Below are positions 43,673-53,224 of a stretch of DNA of 64,000 nucleotides, one piece after another. The position numbers were made by a program, and so were the translations under genes. The notes under the pieces were generated by a model that was not told the DNA's origin, ran no database searches, and was given only the letters and a program-made list of their open reading frames with translations. The stretch's first letter is position 1; each line of letters starts with the position of its first letter. Source of the DNA: Coriobacteriia bacterium (GTDB lineage Bacteria > Actinomycetota > Coriobacteriia > Coriobacteriales > UMGS124); NCBI GenBank assembly GCA_018368455.1, contig JAGZEG010000010.1, positions 1 to 64,000 of the forward strand, given 5' to 3'.

Positions 43673-44908
43673 CTAGCCAGCAAGAGATACGGCGCCCTTG
43701 GACGTGGAGACGACGCTGTCGACGTCATTGTCCACATTGGGATCGATAACGTCATCGATGGCCTCGTCGGAGCTTGTGTCTCCGTTGAGCGGAATCTCTT
43801 CCGTGGAGAGACCGAGCTCATCAGGACTCACCTGGTTACCGTTCTCGTCGAACGCCGCCAGCGTCGCCGTCGCCTCGAGGTTCGACAGATAGGTGTTAAA
43901 CATCTGGTCTTCCAGGCTCTCGGACATGGAAGCCTTGATGATGTCCATGAGGTCGTCGGGAATGGAACTCAAGTCGATGGTGCCGTCATCAAGATATGTA
44001 GGCTCGTACTTCTCCGTGCACAGGATGATGTGATAGCCGAACTGGCTCTTCACGACCGGAGACATCTCTCCCGGCTCAAGCTTCCTGAGGGCACTCTCAT
44101 AATCAGAGACAAAATTGCCAACGCTGTCCCAGCCCACGTCACCGCCGTTGGCACCTGTTCCGTCGATGGAGTACTCGCGCGCCATTTCAGCAAAGTCGGC
44201 ACCGTCAAGTAGTCGCTGGTAGACATCGACCGCTGTCTCGAAATCGTCGTTTGAGAACAAGATGTGCGACGAGCGGCGCCCCGCGAGCGTTGGCGCCACC
44301 ATGACGGTATACTGCTGAATCTGCTCCTCCGTGAGCTCGGGGGCAGTGATGACAGCGTCCTTGAGAGCTTTTGACAACAGGTCGAGGCGCACGGTCGTCG
44401 TATAGGACTCTTCGGTATACCCGCTGTTTGAGAGGGCCTGCAGCCAGGCACTACGTGAAGGGTAGCGCTCCTCGAGACGACCGATATACGCTTGCACCGT
44501 GGCGTCATCCACCGTTACGCCATGCTCATCGGCATCGCTTTTGATCAGAGTATTGCGGATGAGCGTTCGCATAACCTGCTTGCGAAAATCCCACGAGCTG
44601 ATGCCCGCGCCCTCGAGATAGTCGGAGTAAGCCTCATCATCAGAGAAGCCGAGTATGGCGCGAGACTGTTTGACATAGCGATCGACATCTTGCTGGGTAA
44701 AGACGCGACCATCCACGACGATGGCAACGTCTTCTTGTGAAATGCCCGCCGAGTCGGCGGCCTGACGCACGATGTCCTCCGTCGAGCCTTCCGTTGCCTC
44801 GGAAGACGTGGCTCCGGGGAAGGCGGCGCAACCAGCCGCGCCGACGGTCAGCATGACTCCCAGCGCCACGCCGACACACCCGTATGCCCACCCGGAAGCA
44901 ATTCGCAT
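43673..44908 (-). CDS. PrsA/SurA-like peptidyl-prolyl isomerase lipoprotein
   Basis: This 411-residue protein has a signal peptide with lipobox VGAAGC near residue 27, a SurA-N-like helical region, and a parvulin rotamase domain (SSHILFSNDDF, GGDVGWDSVGNF, VKSQFGYHIIL). It should be anchored outside the membrane and assist folding of exported proteins, perhaps including the exported oxidoreductases. The ATG at 44908 follows CGAGGGGGA. Confidence 0.87.
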   Translation of the reverse strand: MRIASGWAYGCVGVALGVMLTVGAAGCAAFPGATSSEATEGSTEDIVRQAADSAGISQEDVAIVVDGRVFTQQDVDRYVKQSRAILGFSDDEAYSDYLEGAGISSWDFRKQVMRTLIRNTLIKSDADEHGVTVDDATVQAYIGRLEERYPSRSAWLQALSNSGYTEESYTTTVRLDLLSKALKDAVITAPELTEEQIQQYTVMVAPTLAGRRSSHILFSNDDFETAVDVYQRLLDGADFAEMAREYSIDGTGANGGDVGWDSVGNFVSDYESALRKLEPGEMSPVVKSQFGYHIILCTEKYEPTYLDDGTIDLSSIPDDLMDIIKASMSESLEDQMFNTYLSNLEATATLAAFDENGNQVSPDELGLSTEEIPLNGDTSSDEAIDDVIDPNVDNDVDSVVSTSKGAVSLAG

Positions 44909-45076
44909 GCGTCCCCCTCGCGACGGCCCAAAGGCCTGTGCTATGCCACCGGCCGGGGCCCTATCAGAGGACCTCACCGTTTGCAATGACGATATCCAGC
45001 AGCAATGCACGCTTGATGCAGGAGTTATGGATCGCAGGCGGGGACAGTCAAAATACAGATAGACATCCGTGGCGCA

Positions 45077-46486
45077 TTATTTCTTCGACCGGACCAGCGA
45101 TTCGATCAGTTCGGAACGTCGGAGCTCAAACTCCCCCTGCAGGCGTCCCGACTCGTCAAAGCGATCCATCTCATCGGACTCGCCGTCACGGGCAACGGAG
45201 CGCAACCGTTCGCGAGCGCTCAGACGGGACTCGTGATAGAGAGATCGGATCTGTTCCCTATGCGCGGGGTACAGCAGGAGATCGTGGAGCTCGGACAGGG
45301 GATGAGCCGCCGAGATCTGACGCGTCAGAGAAGCAAGCACGGGAATGATGAGCACGGTAACAGCGCCGGCAGTGACAAGAACGCTCGACGTTTCCTCCGT
45401 CATGAAACCGCCGGCAACGGCGACTTCACACACGGCGACGACAAGAGGCAGTGCCATCGCTGAGTACAGCGTGACCTCGACGCGCTGCATCATCGTGAAC
45501 GCGCGGGTCTCAGCGCTGACAAACGTCGAGAGGAACACCGGAAGGCCGCGCACTACAAGGATGATGGCGACGCTGCCCAGAAGAATGACCGGGTTACCAA
45601 CGACGGCCGGCAAATTGATACCGGCGCCGGACACGACGAAGAAGGCCGGGATGAGGAACCCGAAGCCGAGTGCCTGGATCTTCTGCTCGAGCAAAACGTT
45701 ACCGTCGGGAATGATATAGCGCAGGGCCCCACCAGCCGCAAAAGCGCCGAGCACGACATCAAGGCCGAAGACGGCGGAGAAAACAACGAGTGCGAACAGC
45801 AGCACGAGCACGGCACGCACGAGCGTCTGGGAGTTCGTATTCGTCTCACGAACCCGCTCAACAACGCCGTACATACGGCTACCAACATTCCGAGCCCGTG
45901 CGGGGATGACGGCCATCGAGACAGCCACAACAAAGAAGGCGACGACGATGAGCGCAGACTCCCAGCGAGCGCGCGTCGTGAGCAGAATGGCGATGGCGAG
46001 AATGGGGAAGAGCTCTCCGGCAACACCGTGGGCGACAATCGCACGTCCCACCGGCGTACCCGTGATGCTGCGCTCCCTCAGAATTGGCGCCAGCGTGCCG
46101 TATGCCGTCGTCGTGAGCACGATCGTGAGTGCAAGGTCGTGCAGGCTCGTCGGTTGCCCCTCGACAAGCAGGGCAATGAGGACAAAGCCCAATGCAAAGC
46201 AGCCAACCCACGCGATGGCCGCCGTTTTTCCAAGTCCTCCCAGCAGATCGTTCTGGTTGACCTCGTATCCTGCGATGAGGAATAGGAAGGCCGAACCAAG
46301 CTGGCCAACCGTCCGAACACCTTCCGTGATCTGCAAAACGCCCAGCATGTTTGGACCGAGCACGGCACCGAGAATGATGAGGAACACAACCTCTGGGACA
46401 GGCTTCCCAGGGATGAGGCCGGCAACCAGCGGGCCAGCAAGGGCGACGATCGAGATAATGAGCAGCGAGATGAGCGTGGTAGTCAT
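45077..46486 (-). CDS. cation:proton antiporter (CPA2/Kef-like)
   Basis: This 469-residue protein has about twelve membrane segments, with AGYEVNQNDLLGGLG and IPAFFVVSGAGINLPA resembling the monovalent cation:proton antiporter-2 family. A soluble, charged tail of about 70 residues ends it, with no TrkA-N domain. It should exchange Na+ or K+ for protons at the membrane. It stands between prsA-like and purB genes on the same strand. Confidence 0.87.
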   Translation of the reverse strand: MTTTLISLLIISIVALAGPLVAGLIPGKPVPEVVFLIILGAVLGPNMLGVLQITEGVRTVGQLGSAFLFLIAGYEVNQNDLLGGLGKTAAIAWVGCFALGFVLIALLVEGQPTSLHDLALTIVLTTTAYGTLAPILRERSITGTPVGRAIVAHGVAGELFPILAIAILLTTRARWESALIVVAFFVVAVSMAVIPARARNVGSRMYGVVERVRETNTNSQTLVRAVLVLLFALVVFSAVFGLDVVLGAFAAGGALRYIIPDGNVLLEQKIQALGFGFLIPAFFVVSGAGINLPAVVGNPVILLGSVAIILVVRGLPVFLSTFVSAETRAFTMMQRVEVTLYSAMALPLVVAVCEVAVAGGFMTEETSSVLVTAGAVTVLIIPVLASLTRQISAAHPLSELHDLLLYPAHREQIRSLYHESRLSARERLRSVARDGESDEMDRFDESGRLQGEFELRRSELIESLVRSKK

Positions 46487-46601
46487 AGAGAAGGCCAGCC
46501 TTCGGAGACGCGAGTCATTCGGACGCGTCGGGAAGCCCCGCCGCGACAGTCTCGCATTCTAATTCTTATCCGAGCGCTTCTCTAGACGCTCCCCTATACA
46601 A

Positions 46602-46633
46602 AGGTGCCGGCCTCGCTTTGGAAGCCGGCACCT
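46602..46633 (-). terminator. terminator after purB
   Basis: AGGTGCCGGC pairs with GCCGGCACCT, with TTTGTATAG next on the minus strand. Confidence 0.7.
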
Positions 46634-46644
46634 CAGAACGCCGC

Positions 46645-47988
46645 TTAGAACGTCAGCCCCTCAAGCCTCTTGAACAGCACGTCGATGCGCGTCAAGAAGT
46701 CCCACGGATCAAAGATCTCGTCGAGCTTCTCCTTGGCGATCGTGCAGCGGGGGTCGGCCTCGAGCTTCTCCTGGAACGTCGTGCCCGGCTCGCAGTCCTG
46801 CACCTCATGCCACGTCGCCATGGCGTTCTCTTGCACGATCTTGTATGCCTCCTCACGCGTGATGCCCGTGTCGACGAGGGCGAGCAGCACCTTGGACGAG
46901 AAGATGAGGCCGCGCGTCTTGTTGAGGTTGGCCATCATGCGCGCCGGATAGAGCTGCAGGCCGTCGATGACGCGGATGAGGCACTGGAACATGTGGTCGA
47001 GCGCGATAAAGCTATCGGCCTGCGCAACACGCTCGGCGCTGGAGTGCGAGATGTCGCGCTCGTGCCACAGCGCCACGTTATCGAAGGCGACCTGGGCGTT
47101 GGCCTTCACGACGCGCGACAGGCCGCAAACCTTCTCCATCGTGATGGGGTTGCGCTTGTGGGGCATGGCGGAGCTGCCCTTCTGGCCCTTCTTGAACGGC
47201 TCTTCGGCCTCAAGCGTATCCGTCTTTTGCAGGTTGCGCACCTCCGTGGCAATGCGCTCGCACGTGGCAGCCGTCGTGGCGAGGACACCGGCGAGGTAGG
47301 CGTGGTGGTCACGGGAGATGACCTGCGTCGACAGCGGGTCGTGCTCAAGGCCGAGGTGCTTGCAGACGTACTCCTCGACGAACGGATCGATGGAGCTATA
47401 GGAGCCCACGGCACCGGAGATGGCACCAACGGCAACGTTCTTGCGCGCGTCAAGCAGGCGGTCGAGATCGCGGCGCAGCTCCCAAGCCCAGCTGCCGAAC
47501 TTCATGCCAAACGTCATCGGCTCGGCGTGGATACCATGCGTGCGGCCAGCGCACAGCGTGTCCTTCTCCTCAAAGGCGCGACGCTTGCAAATCTCGCCGA
47601 GCTTTCGCACGTCCTCGATGATGATGTCGCAGGCCTGTGTGAGTTGATAGCACAGCGACGTGTCGCCGAGGTCGGAGCTCGTCATGCCGTAGTGGACCCA
47701 CCGGCTCGGCTTAGGCTGGCCTTCGGGCACCTCGGCATCGATGTAGGAGCCCATGTTCGTGAGGAAGGCAATGACGTCATGGTTCGTCGTCGCCTCAATC
47801 TCGTCGACCTCTTCCTTGACGAACTTCGCATGGTCACGAATCCACGCAGCCTCATCGCGCGTGATACCAATGTTCCCAAGCTCGGCCTGGGCCTCGCAGG
47901 CCAGAACCTCGATCTCCTGCCACACGGCATACTTATTCTCAAGCGAGAAGATGTGGCCCATCTCCGGACGGGTGTAGCGGTCGATCAT
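46645..47988 (-). CDS. purB: adenylosuccinate lyase
   Basis: This 447-residue protein cleaves SAICAR and adenylosuccinate in purine synthesis. It has YTRPEMGHIFS at its start, HYGMTSSDLGDTSLCYQL, GRTHGIHAEPMTFG and the fumarase-superfamily signature GSSAMPHKRNPI. The ATG at 47988 follows AAGGAGG. It is divergent from the nitroreductase gene. Confidence 0.96.
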   Translation of the reverse strand: MIDRYTRPEMGHIFSLENKYAVWQEIEVLACEAQAELGNIGITRDEAAWIRDHAKFVKEEVDEIEATTNHDVIAFLTNMGSYIDAEVPEGQPKPSRWVHYGMTSSDLGDTSLCYQLTQACDIIIEDVRKLGEICKRRAFEEKDTLCAGRTHGIHAEPMTFGMKFGSWAWELRRDLDRLLDARKNVAVGAISGAVGSYSSIDPFVEEYVCKHLGLEHDPLSTQVISRDHHAYLAGVLATTAATCERIATEVRNLQKTDTLEAEEPFKKGQKGSSAMPHKRNPITMEKVCGLSRVVKANAQVAFDNVALWHERDISHSSAERVAQADSFIALDHMFQCLIRVIDGLQLYPARMMANLNKTRGLIFSSKVLLALVDTGITREEAYKIVQENAMATWHEVQDCEPGTTFQEKLEADPRCTIAKEKLDEIFDPWDFLTRIDVLFKRLEGLTF

Positions 47989-48124
47989 GACGGCGGCCTC
48001 CTTGGGCTCCTCGTGGCGGGGTCGGATGTGCAGACATGCCTTGCGCGCGACGGCACGTCCTTTTGACTTCTCTTGTTCAGTATAAACTTGGCAGCGTTCT
48101 GACACCCCTTCCCAAGGAGTCCCC

Positions 48125-49087
48125 ATGACACTTGCTGACGCATCCGGGCGCTACCCTGCCAAAACAGTTGACGAGCCCGTTCCCGCGCTCATGAACCCCG
48201 TGCTCGAAGCCATCGAGCGCCGCACGTCGACGCGCGCCTTCACTGACGAGCCCGTCAGCGACGAGCAGCGTCAGGCCATCCTCCACGCCGCAAGCCGCGC
48301 ACCCTCTGCCGGAGCGATGATGTTCTACTCCATGATCGTCATCGACGACCCGGACACGCGCGCCGAGCTCTGCCGCATCTGCGGCGACCAGCCGTTCATG
48401 CTCAAAGCGCCGCTGTGGGTGCTGTTCGCCTGCGACGTGCGCAAGTGGCAGGACCTCTACGAGCGCGTCGGCTGCTACGACGACCCGTCGCTCGCATCGT
48501 TCCCCGAGTTCGCAGGCTATCGCCAACCCGGCATGGGCGACTTCATGCTCGGCTGCCAAGACGCCATGTGCGCCGCCCAGACGGCCGTCATTGCGGCGGA
48601 GTCGCTCGGCATCGGCAGCTGCTACATCGGCGACGTCATTGAGCAGGGTGAGCGCGTGGCCGAGCTACTCGACATGCCACCGGCGACCGTGCCGCTGTCA
48701 CTGCTCGTGTTCGGCCACAAGCGCCTCGCCAAGGCCGGCGCGAAGTCCGTTTCGTGCACCGTTGACGACGTTCCCGCCGAAGGGGAGAGTCGAGAGGCTA
48801 CGGGCACTGCTGTGCCCACCTACCCCCAGACGCCGCACCCCGTGACGAGCCTCGTCATGCAGGATCGCTACGTGCTGCCCGACAACGAGACGTCCGACGC
48901 CGTCATCGCCGAGCTCGACGCCAAGTTCACGCCGCATGCCATCGCGGCCGGGGCGCCGGCCGGCGAGCGCGTCCGCAAACTCTACCACCGCAAGCACACC
49001 TCGGACTTCATGGCTGAGATGAACCGCTCCGGTGCCTGGTGGGTCCGCCGATGGCACGCCGATGGGCAGGCAGAGAGCACCGAATAG
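48125..49087 (+). CDS. nitroreductase family protein
   Basis: This 320-residue protein carries a nitroreductase flavin fold: IERRTSTRAFTDEPV near residue 30, AASRAPSAG, QTAVIAAESLGIGSCYIGD and VPLSLLVFGHK. Such enzymes use FMN and NAD(P)H to reduce nitro or quinone compounds. A C-terminal extension of about 80 residues follows the core and ends in basic residues. AAGGAG precedes the ATG. Confidence 0.87.
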   Translation: MTLADASGRYPAKTVDEPVPALMNPVLEAIERRTSTRAFTDEPVSDEQRQAILHAASRAPSAGAMMFYSMIVIDDPDTRAELCRICGDQPFMLKAPLWVLFACDVRKWQDLYERVGCYDDPSLASFPEFAGYRQPGMGDFMLGCQDAMCAAQTAVIAAESLGIGSCYIGDVIEQGERVAELLDMPPATVPLSLLVFGHKRLAKAGAKSVSCTVDDVPAEGESREATGTAVPTYPQTPHPVTSLVMQDRYVLPDNETSDAVIAELDAKFTPHAIAAGAPAGERVRKLYHRKHTSDFMAEMNRSGAWWVRRWHADGQAESTE

Positions 49088-49194
49088 GGATCCAACGCAC
49101 GAGGTAGGCGTTGACTTGCCAACCAAACCAACGTGGGGTCCTCGCTTCGATAGTGAAGCGAGGATCCCGCATCTCACCGCAAAAGAATGTCCTT

Positions 49195-49467
49195 TTACAA
49201 AATCGTGCGCTGGTGATCGAGACCGAGGACGCGCACCTCATCGAGGTCTTCGACGTAGCGATAGATAACGACAAACGGCGAGGCCACGAGCTTGCGAACC
49301 CCCTGGCCATAGCGACGCACAATCGACGACGTCACGATAGGTGACCCCATCTCGGGAAACGCGGCAAGGAGTTCTACGCTCGACCGGATCTGAGCTCGCT
49401 TTGACGCCGGCTCTACATTCATGGCAACAGCTTCCACAAACGATTCGGCAAACCTGAGCCTAGCCAC
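49195..49467 (-). CDS. ParE/RelE-superfamily toxin
   Basis: This 90-residue protein has the compact RelE/ParE fold pattern: helices with FAESFVEAVAMNVE and strands VRKLVASPFVVIYRYVED, ending in a basic VLGLDHQRTIL. Family members inhibit gyrase or cleave mRNA on ribosomes; which applies is not clear. It overlaps the end of the antitoxin gene by eight bases, so it is translationally coupled to it. Confidence 0.8.
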   Translation of the reverse strand: MARLRFAESFVEAVAMNVEPASKRAQIRSSVELLAAFPEMGSPIVTSSIVRRYGQGVRKLVASPFVVIYRYVEDLDEVRVLGLDHQRTIL

Positions 49468-49750
49468 GGACAGCCACGCGCCCCTCTATCTCCCCGAAGG
49501 CGGCATCCAAAGACTCATAGACGCGCCCGGCCGAAAAGTCGGCCTCACCACGTTCGATGATCGACGAGAGGCGAGCCTCCTCAGCCGCCTGTATTCGAGC
49601 CTCGTCTATCGCCTGTTGGAACAGCTCTTCCGAGCAGAAAACAAAGGCGCCGTTCCCGTTCTCAGTGATGTGAACGACCTGCTTGCGGGCGATGTCCTTG
49701 ATTTCTCTCTGTTGGGTCTGCAACGCGGTGGACGAGTAGATTGCCTCCAT
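49460..49750 (-). CDS. antitoxin of the ParE/RelE-type pair (Phd/YefM-like)
   Basis: This 96-residue protein starts with a Phd/YefM-like DNA-binding half (KDIARKQVVHITENGNGAFVF) and ends with a charged helix that probably wraps the toxin. TATAGGAGG precedes the ATG. It is first in the operon, behind an AT-rich operator-promoter. Assignment to Phd/YefM is by pattern, not strong identity. Confidence 0.75.
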   Translation of the reverse strand: MEAIYSSTALQTQQREIKDIARKQVVHITENGNGAFVFCSEELFQQAIDEARIQAAEEARLSSIIERGEADFSAGRVYESLDAAFGEIEGRVAVRG

Positions 49751-49777
49751 AGGAAACCTCCTATAAGAGATAGGTAT

Positions 49778-49809
49778 GATTATATCTATATATATTACTA
49801 TAGATATAA
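49778..49809 (-). promoter_or_regulatory. promoter/operator of the toxin-antitoxin operon
   Basis: TTATATCTATA (49780-49790) and TATAGATATAA (49799-49809) form a perfect 11-bp inverted repeat. A minus-strand TATAAT (49778-49783) overlaps one arm, so antitoxin binding would block transcription. The stretch is strikingly AT-rich against its neighbours. Confidence 0.75.
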
Positions 49810-49810
49810 C

Positions 49811-51082
49811 CTAGCCGATCTCCTCATCGACGTTGTCATCGAGGTAGCCGCTACCGATGCGGTCGATGTCGCGGGCAACCTTGCGAGCCGAAACCCCGAC
49901 GTCGTGCACCTTGCGATCGAGCGCGTTGAACGAACGCTCGACATCCTCCATGCGCTCGGCGAGGCGTAGCGCGTTCTCCTGGAGCCCCACGATGAGCTCG
50001 ACGACCTCGCGCACGTTCTGCGAGCGGTTGAAGTCATTCGTCAGCGCGACGATCGTCGTGACCGTGCCCATGAGTGTCGTCGGGGATACGATGGCCACGT
50101 GCCGGCGCAGTGCTACGTCGAATAGATCGGCATCATCGGCGCAGATCTGCGCGAACACGGCCTCGCTCGGCACGAACATCAGCGCGTGGTCGTCCGTCTC
50201 GGCATTGACGTACTTGTCCGCCACCTCGCGGATGCGCTCTTTGACGTCTGCCACGAAGCGCTGGTGGGCAGCCTTGCGCGCCGCCTCGTCAAGTCCCGGC
50301 TGCTGCATGGCCACGTAGTTCTCGAGAGGGAACTTCGAATCGATGGCCAGCACGCAGTCCGTCCCCGGCAGGTGAAGTGCCGCGTCGACAATCGTTCCGT
50401 TGGCGAGGTGATACTGCGTCTCATAGACATCGCGACTCGCCCCGGCATAGTCCCCGAGCAGTACGTCGAGCTGATATTCGCCCCACGTCCCACGCGTCTT
50501 GTGGTTGAGCATGATGGCGCCCATGTCCTCGACGCTGCGCCGCACGCTCGCCAGCGTGTCCGACGTCTGCGTGCCCTGAGCCCCCACAAAAGCCCGCAGG
50601 TCGGCAAGACCGCGCTGCAGCTCGGTAACGGAAACCCGCGTTGCCTCGGCAGACGGCGTAAGCGAGGCGGCCAGAGAGCGCAGCTGCTCCTGGACGCCGC
50701 GCACGTCCGTCGCCGTCGAGGCAGCCTGCGGCTCGAGCTGAGCAGCAAGCTGCACGAGGCGCTCCTGCACCTGACGCACCGTCTCCGCCGTTGAGGCGCC
50801 CTGCGTCGACAGGCCGCCACTGATGGCAGAGAGACTGTCGGCAAGCCACTGCGTCGTTGCCTGGTTCTGAGACACCAAGCCGCCGACGGCCTGACGCATC
50901 TGGTCGGCAGCGTACAGGCCGTCGGGGCCCGGCTGTCCCGGAACCCCACGCCTCGGCAGGCGTACCAGGACGAGCGCCAACAGCACGACCGCGACCACCA
51001 GCAGAGCGACAAGCACCACAACGGCGATGAGCACGCCGACCGGCACCTCACCAAACCCGGGAATGTCCACTATGGATTCCAT
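49811..51082 (-). CDS. rmuC: DNA recombination protein RmuC family
   Basis: This 423-residue protein has one N-terminal membrane segment (VLIAVVVLVALLVVAVVLLALVL), a long coiled-coil region, and a C-terminal RmuC domain with MLNHKTRGTWGEYQL, DCVLAIDSKFPLENY and HALMFVPSEAVFA. RmuC homologues limit inversions at repeats and resemble restriction-fold nucleases. The stop lies just before the toxin-antitoxin promoter. Confidence 0.92.
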   Translation of the reverse strand: MESIVDIPGFGEVPVGVLIAVVVLVALLVVAVVLLALVLVRLPRRGVPGQPGPDGLYAADQMRQAVGGLVSQNQATTQWLADSLSAISGGLSTQGASTAETVRQVQERLVQLAAQLEPQAASTATDVRGVQEQLRSLAASLTPSAEATRVSVTELQRGLADLRAFVGAQGTQTSDTLASVRRSVEDMGAIMLNHKTRGTWGEYQLDVLLGDYAGASRDVYETQYHLANGTIVDAALHLPGTDCVLAIDSKFPLENYVAMQQPGLDEAARKAAHQRFVADVKERIREVADKYVNAETDDHALMFVPSEAVFAQICADDADLFDVALRRHVAIVSPTTLMGTVTTIVALTNDFNRSQNVREVVELIVGLQENALRLAERMEDVERSFNALDRKVHDVGVSARKVARDIDRIGSGYLDDNVDEEIG

Positions 51083-51129
51083 GCCCTCACCTTCCCACTA
51101 TCATCGCGCAGTCTTTCGCGCGCGTACGA

Positions 51130-51174
51130 AAAAGGGCGGCTGCACTGCCTGGAAATCCAGGCCTGCAGCCGCCC
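51130..51174 (-). terminator. terminator after typA
   Basis: GGGCGGCTGCA pairs with TGCAGCCGCCC and an inner CCTGGA/TCCAGG stem, followed on the minus strand by TTTTTCG. Confidence 0.9.
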
Positions 51175-51277
51175 CTATGCTACGCCATGCCTCCGACAGA
51201 AATGCTCAGCTATCCGTCGGAGCAGTGCTCGCCCGTACGACGACCTCAATCCCGCTGAGGCAACGCCCCTTAATCGC

Positions 51278-53131
51278 CTAGCCCAGCTCGCCGGCGGCCG
51301 CGTTCATCGCGCGCACCTTCGCCTTGCGACGCTCCGTCTCCGTGAGCAGACGCTTGCGCATGCGGATGTGCTGCGGCGTGACCTCAACGAGCTCGTCGTC
51401 CGCGATGTACTCGAGCGACTCCTCGAGCGTGAACGTGCGCGGCGGCGTCAGCTGCACGGCGATGTCGGCCGTCGAGGAGCGCTGGTTGCCCAGGTTCTTC
51501 GAGCGCTCGACGTTGACGACCATGTCCCCCTCGCGCGGACGCTCGCCGACGATCATGCCTTCGTAGCACTCGTCACCGGGGCCCACGAACAGCTGACCGC
51601 GATCCTGCAGCGTGCCAAGGGCGTAGGCCACGGCCTTGCCCGTCGTCATCGAGATCATGAGGCCGTTCTTGCGGGCGTTGATATCACCAGCGTACGGACC
51701 GTACTCGAGGAACGTGTGGTACATCATCGACTCGCCGTGACTCACGTTGAGCACGCGCGTCTTCATGCCCATGAGGCCGCGCGTCGGGATCTTGAACTTG
51801 ACGTTTGCACGGTCGTCGTACGTCTCCATGTGCGTCATGAGACCGCCGACGTTGCCGAACAGCTCGATGACCTTGCCGGCGTACTCGGCCGGGCCCTCAA
51901 CGACGGCCTCCTCGTACGGCTCGAGCGTTTTGCCGCCTTCCTTCTTGTAGATGACCTGGGGGCGGCCGACCTGGAACTCATAGCCCTCGCGACGCATCGT
52001 CTCCATCAGGACGGAGAGGTGCAGGATGCCGCGGCCCGAGACGACGACACCGGTGTGGTCCTCCGTCTCGTTGATGGCCATCGTGATGTTGGCCTCTTTC
52101 TCCTGCATGAGGCGCTCCTTGAGCTGGCGGGCGCCCACGATGTTGTTCTGGCTCTCGCGGCCCACGAGCGGCGACGTCGAAGCCTCGAAGATGATGGAGA
52201 GCGTCGGCGGATCAACGCGCAGGGGCTCGAGGTGCTGGGGATTCTCAGGCGAGGTGTAGACGTCGCCGATGTCCGTACCCTCGACACCAACGACGGCGCA
52301 GATGTCGCCGGCGACAGCCTCGGTGCACTCCTTGCGGCCCAGGTAGTCAAACGTGTACAGCTTGCGCACGGACGCCGTTGACTCGGAACCGTCGTTCTTG
52401 ATGACCTTGATCTGGTCGCCGTCGTGAATGGTGCCCGAGTAGATGCGGCCCACGCCGATACGGCCGACGAACTGCGAGTGGTCGACGTTGACAACCTGCA
52501 TGGCAAGCGGAGCATCCACGTCGACATCGGGCGCCGGCATGTCGTTGACGATCATGTCGAGCAACGGATACATGTTCATGTTGTCGTCAGAGGGATCGAG
52601 ACGCGCGTAGCCGTTCATGGCCGAGCAGTACACGACGTGCTCCATGGCGAACTCGAGCTGCTCGTCGTTGGCGCCCAGGTCTGCCATGAGGTCGAGGCAG
52701 TCGTTGTACGCCTTATCGGGGTCAGCGCCGGGACGATCGATCTTGTTGACGACGATCATGACGAACAGGCCGCAGCTCAGAGCGTGCTGGAGCACGAAGC
52801 GCGTCTGGGGCATCGGGCCCTCAAAGGCGTCGACGAGCAGCAAGGCGCCGTCGGCCATGCGCAGGACGCGCTCGACCTCTCCGCCGAAGTCCGCGTGGCC
52901 AGGCGTGTCGATGACGTTGATCTTGACGCCCTGGTACTCGATGGAGATGTTTTTGGCGAGGATCGTGATGCCGCGCTCGCGCTCCTGGTCGTTGGAGTCG
53001 AGGATGCGATCCTGCACCTCCTGGTTGGCGCGGAAAGCATCCGTCGCGCGCAGAAGCTTGTCGCACAGCGTTGTCTTGCCGTGGTCGACGTGCGCGATGA
53101 TGGCGATATTCCTCAAATGATCCTGACGCAT
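51278..53131 (-). CDS. typA: translational GTPase TypA/BipA
   Basis: This 617-residue GTPase has G1 AHVDHGKTT, G3 DTPGHADFGGEVER and G4 NKIDRPGA, then the EF-G-like domain 3 (LHLSVLMETMRREGYEFQVG) and C-terminal TypA domain. It associates with ribosomes under stress and aids large-subunit assembly. The ATG at 53131 is used; upstream codons are not family-like. Confidence 0.96.
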   Translation of the reverse strand: MRQDHLRNIAIIAHVDHGKTTLCDKLLRATDAFRANQEVQDRILDSNDQERERGITILAKNISIEYQGVKINVIDTPGHADFGGEVERVLRMADGALLLVDAFEGPMPQTRFVLQHALSCGLFVMIVVNKIDRPGADPDKAYNDCLDLMADLGANDEQLEFAMEHVVYCSAMNGYARLDPSDDNMNMYPLLDMIVNDMPAPDVDVDAPLAMQVVNVDHSQFVGRIGVGRIYSGTIHDGDQIKVIKNDGSESTASVRKLYTFDYLGRKECTEAVAGDICAVVGVEGTDIGDVYTSPENPQHLEPLRVDPPTLSIIFEASTSPLVGRESQNNIVGARQLKERLMQEKEANITMAINETEDHTGVVVSGRGILHLSVLMETMRREGYEFQVGRPQVIYKKEGGKTLEPYEEAVVEGPAEYAGKVIELFGNVGGLMTHMETYDDRANVKFKIPTRGLMGMKTRVLNVSHGESMMYHTFLEYGPYAGDINARKNGLMISMTTGKAVAYALGTLQDRGQLFVGPGDECYEGMIVGERPREGDMVVNVERSKNLGNQRSSTADIAVQLTPPRTFTLEESLEYIADDELVEVTPQHIRMRKRLLTETERRKAKVRAMNAAAGELG

Positions 53132-53224
53132 AGCGAGGCTACCTTTCGTGCAATAAGGCATCGGCGGATGGGCTGGTAAGTGATGGGTAGAGTTTCGTCG
53201 ATAACCTACGAACTATAATCCCAA

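Noticed and set aside
49137..49170. Terminator between nitroreductase and toxin genes
   Set aside because: The stem GGTCCTCGCTTC/GAAGCGAGGATCC is good, but neither strand has a T-run, so it is not listed as a terminator.
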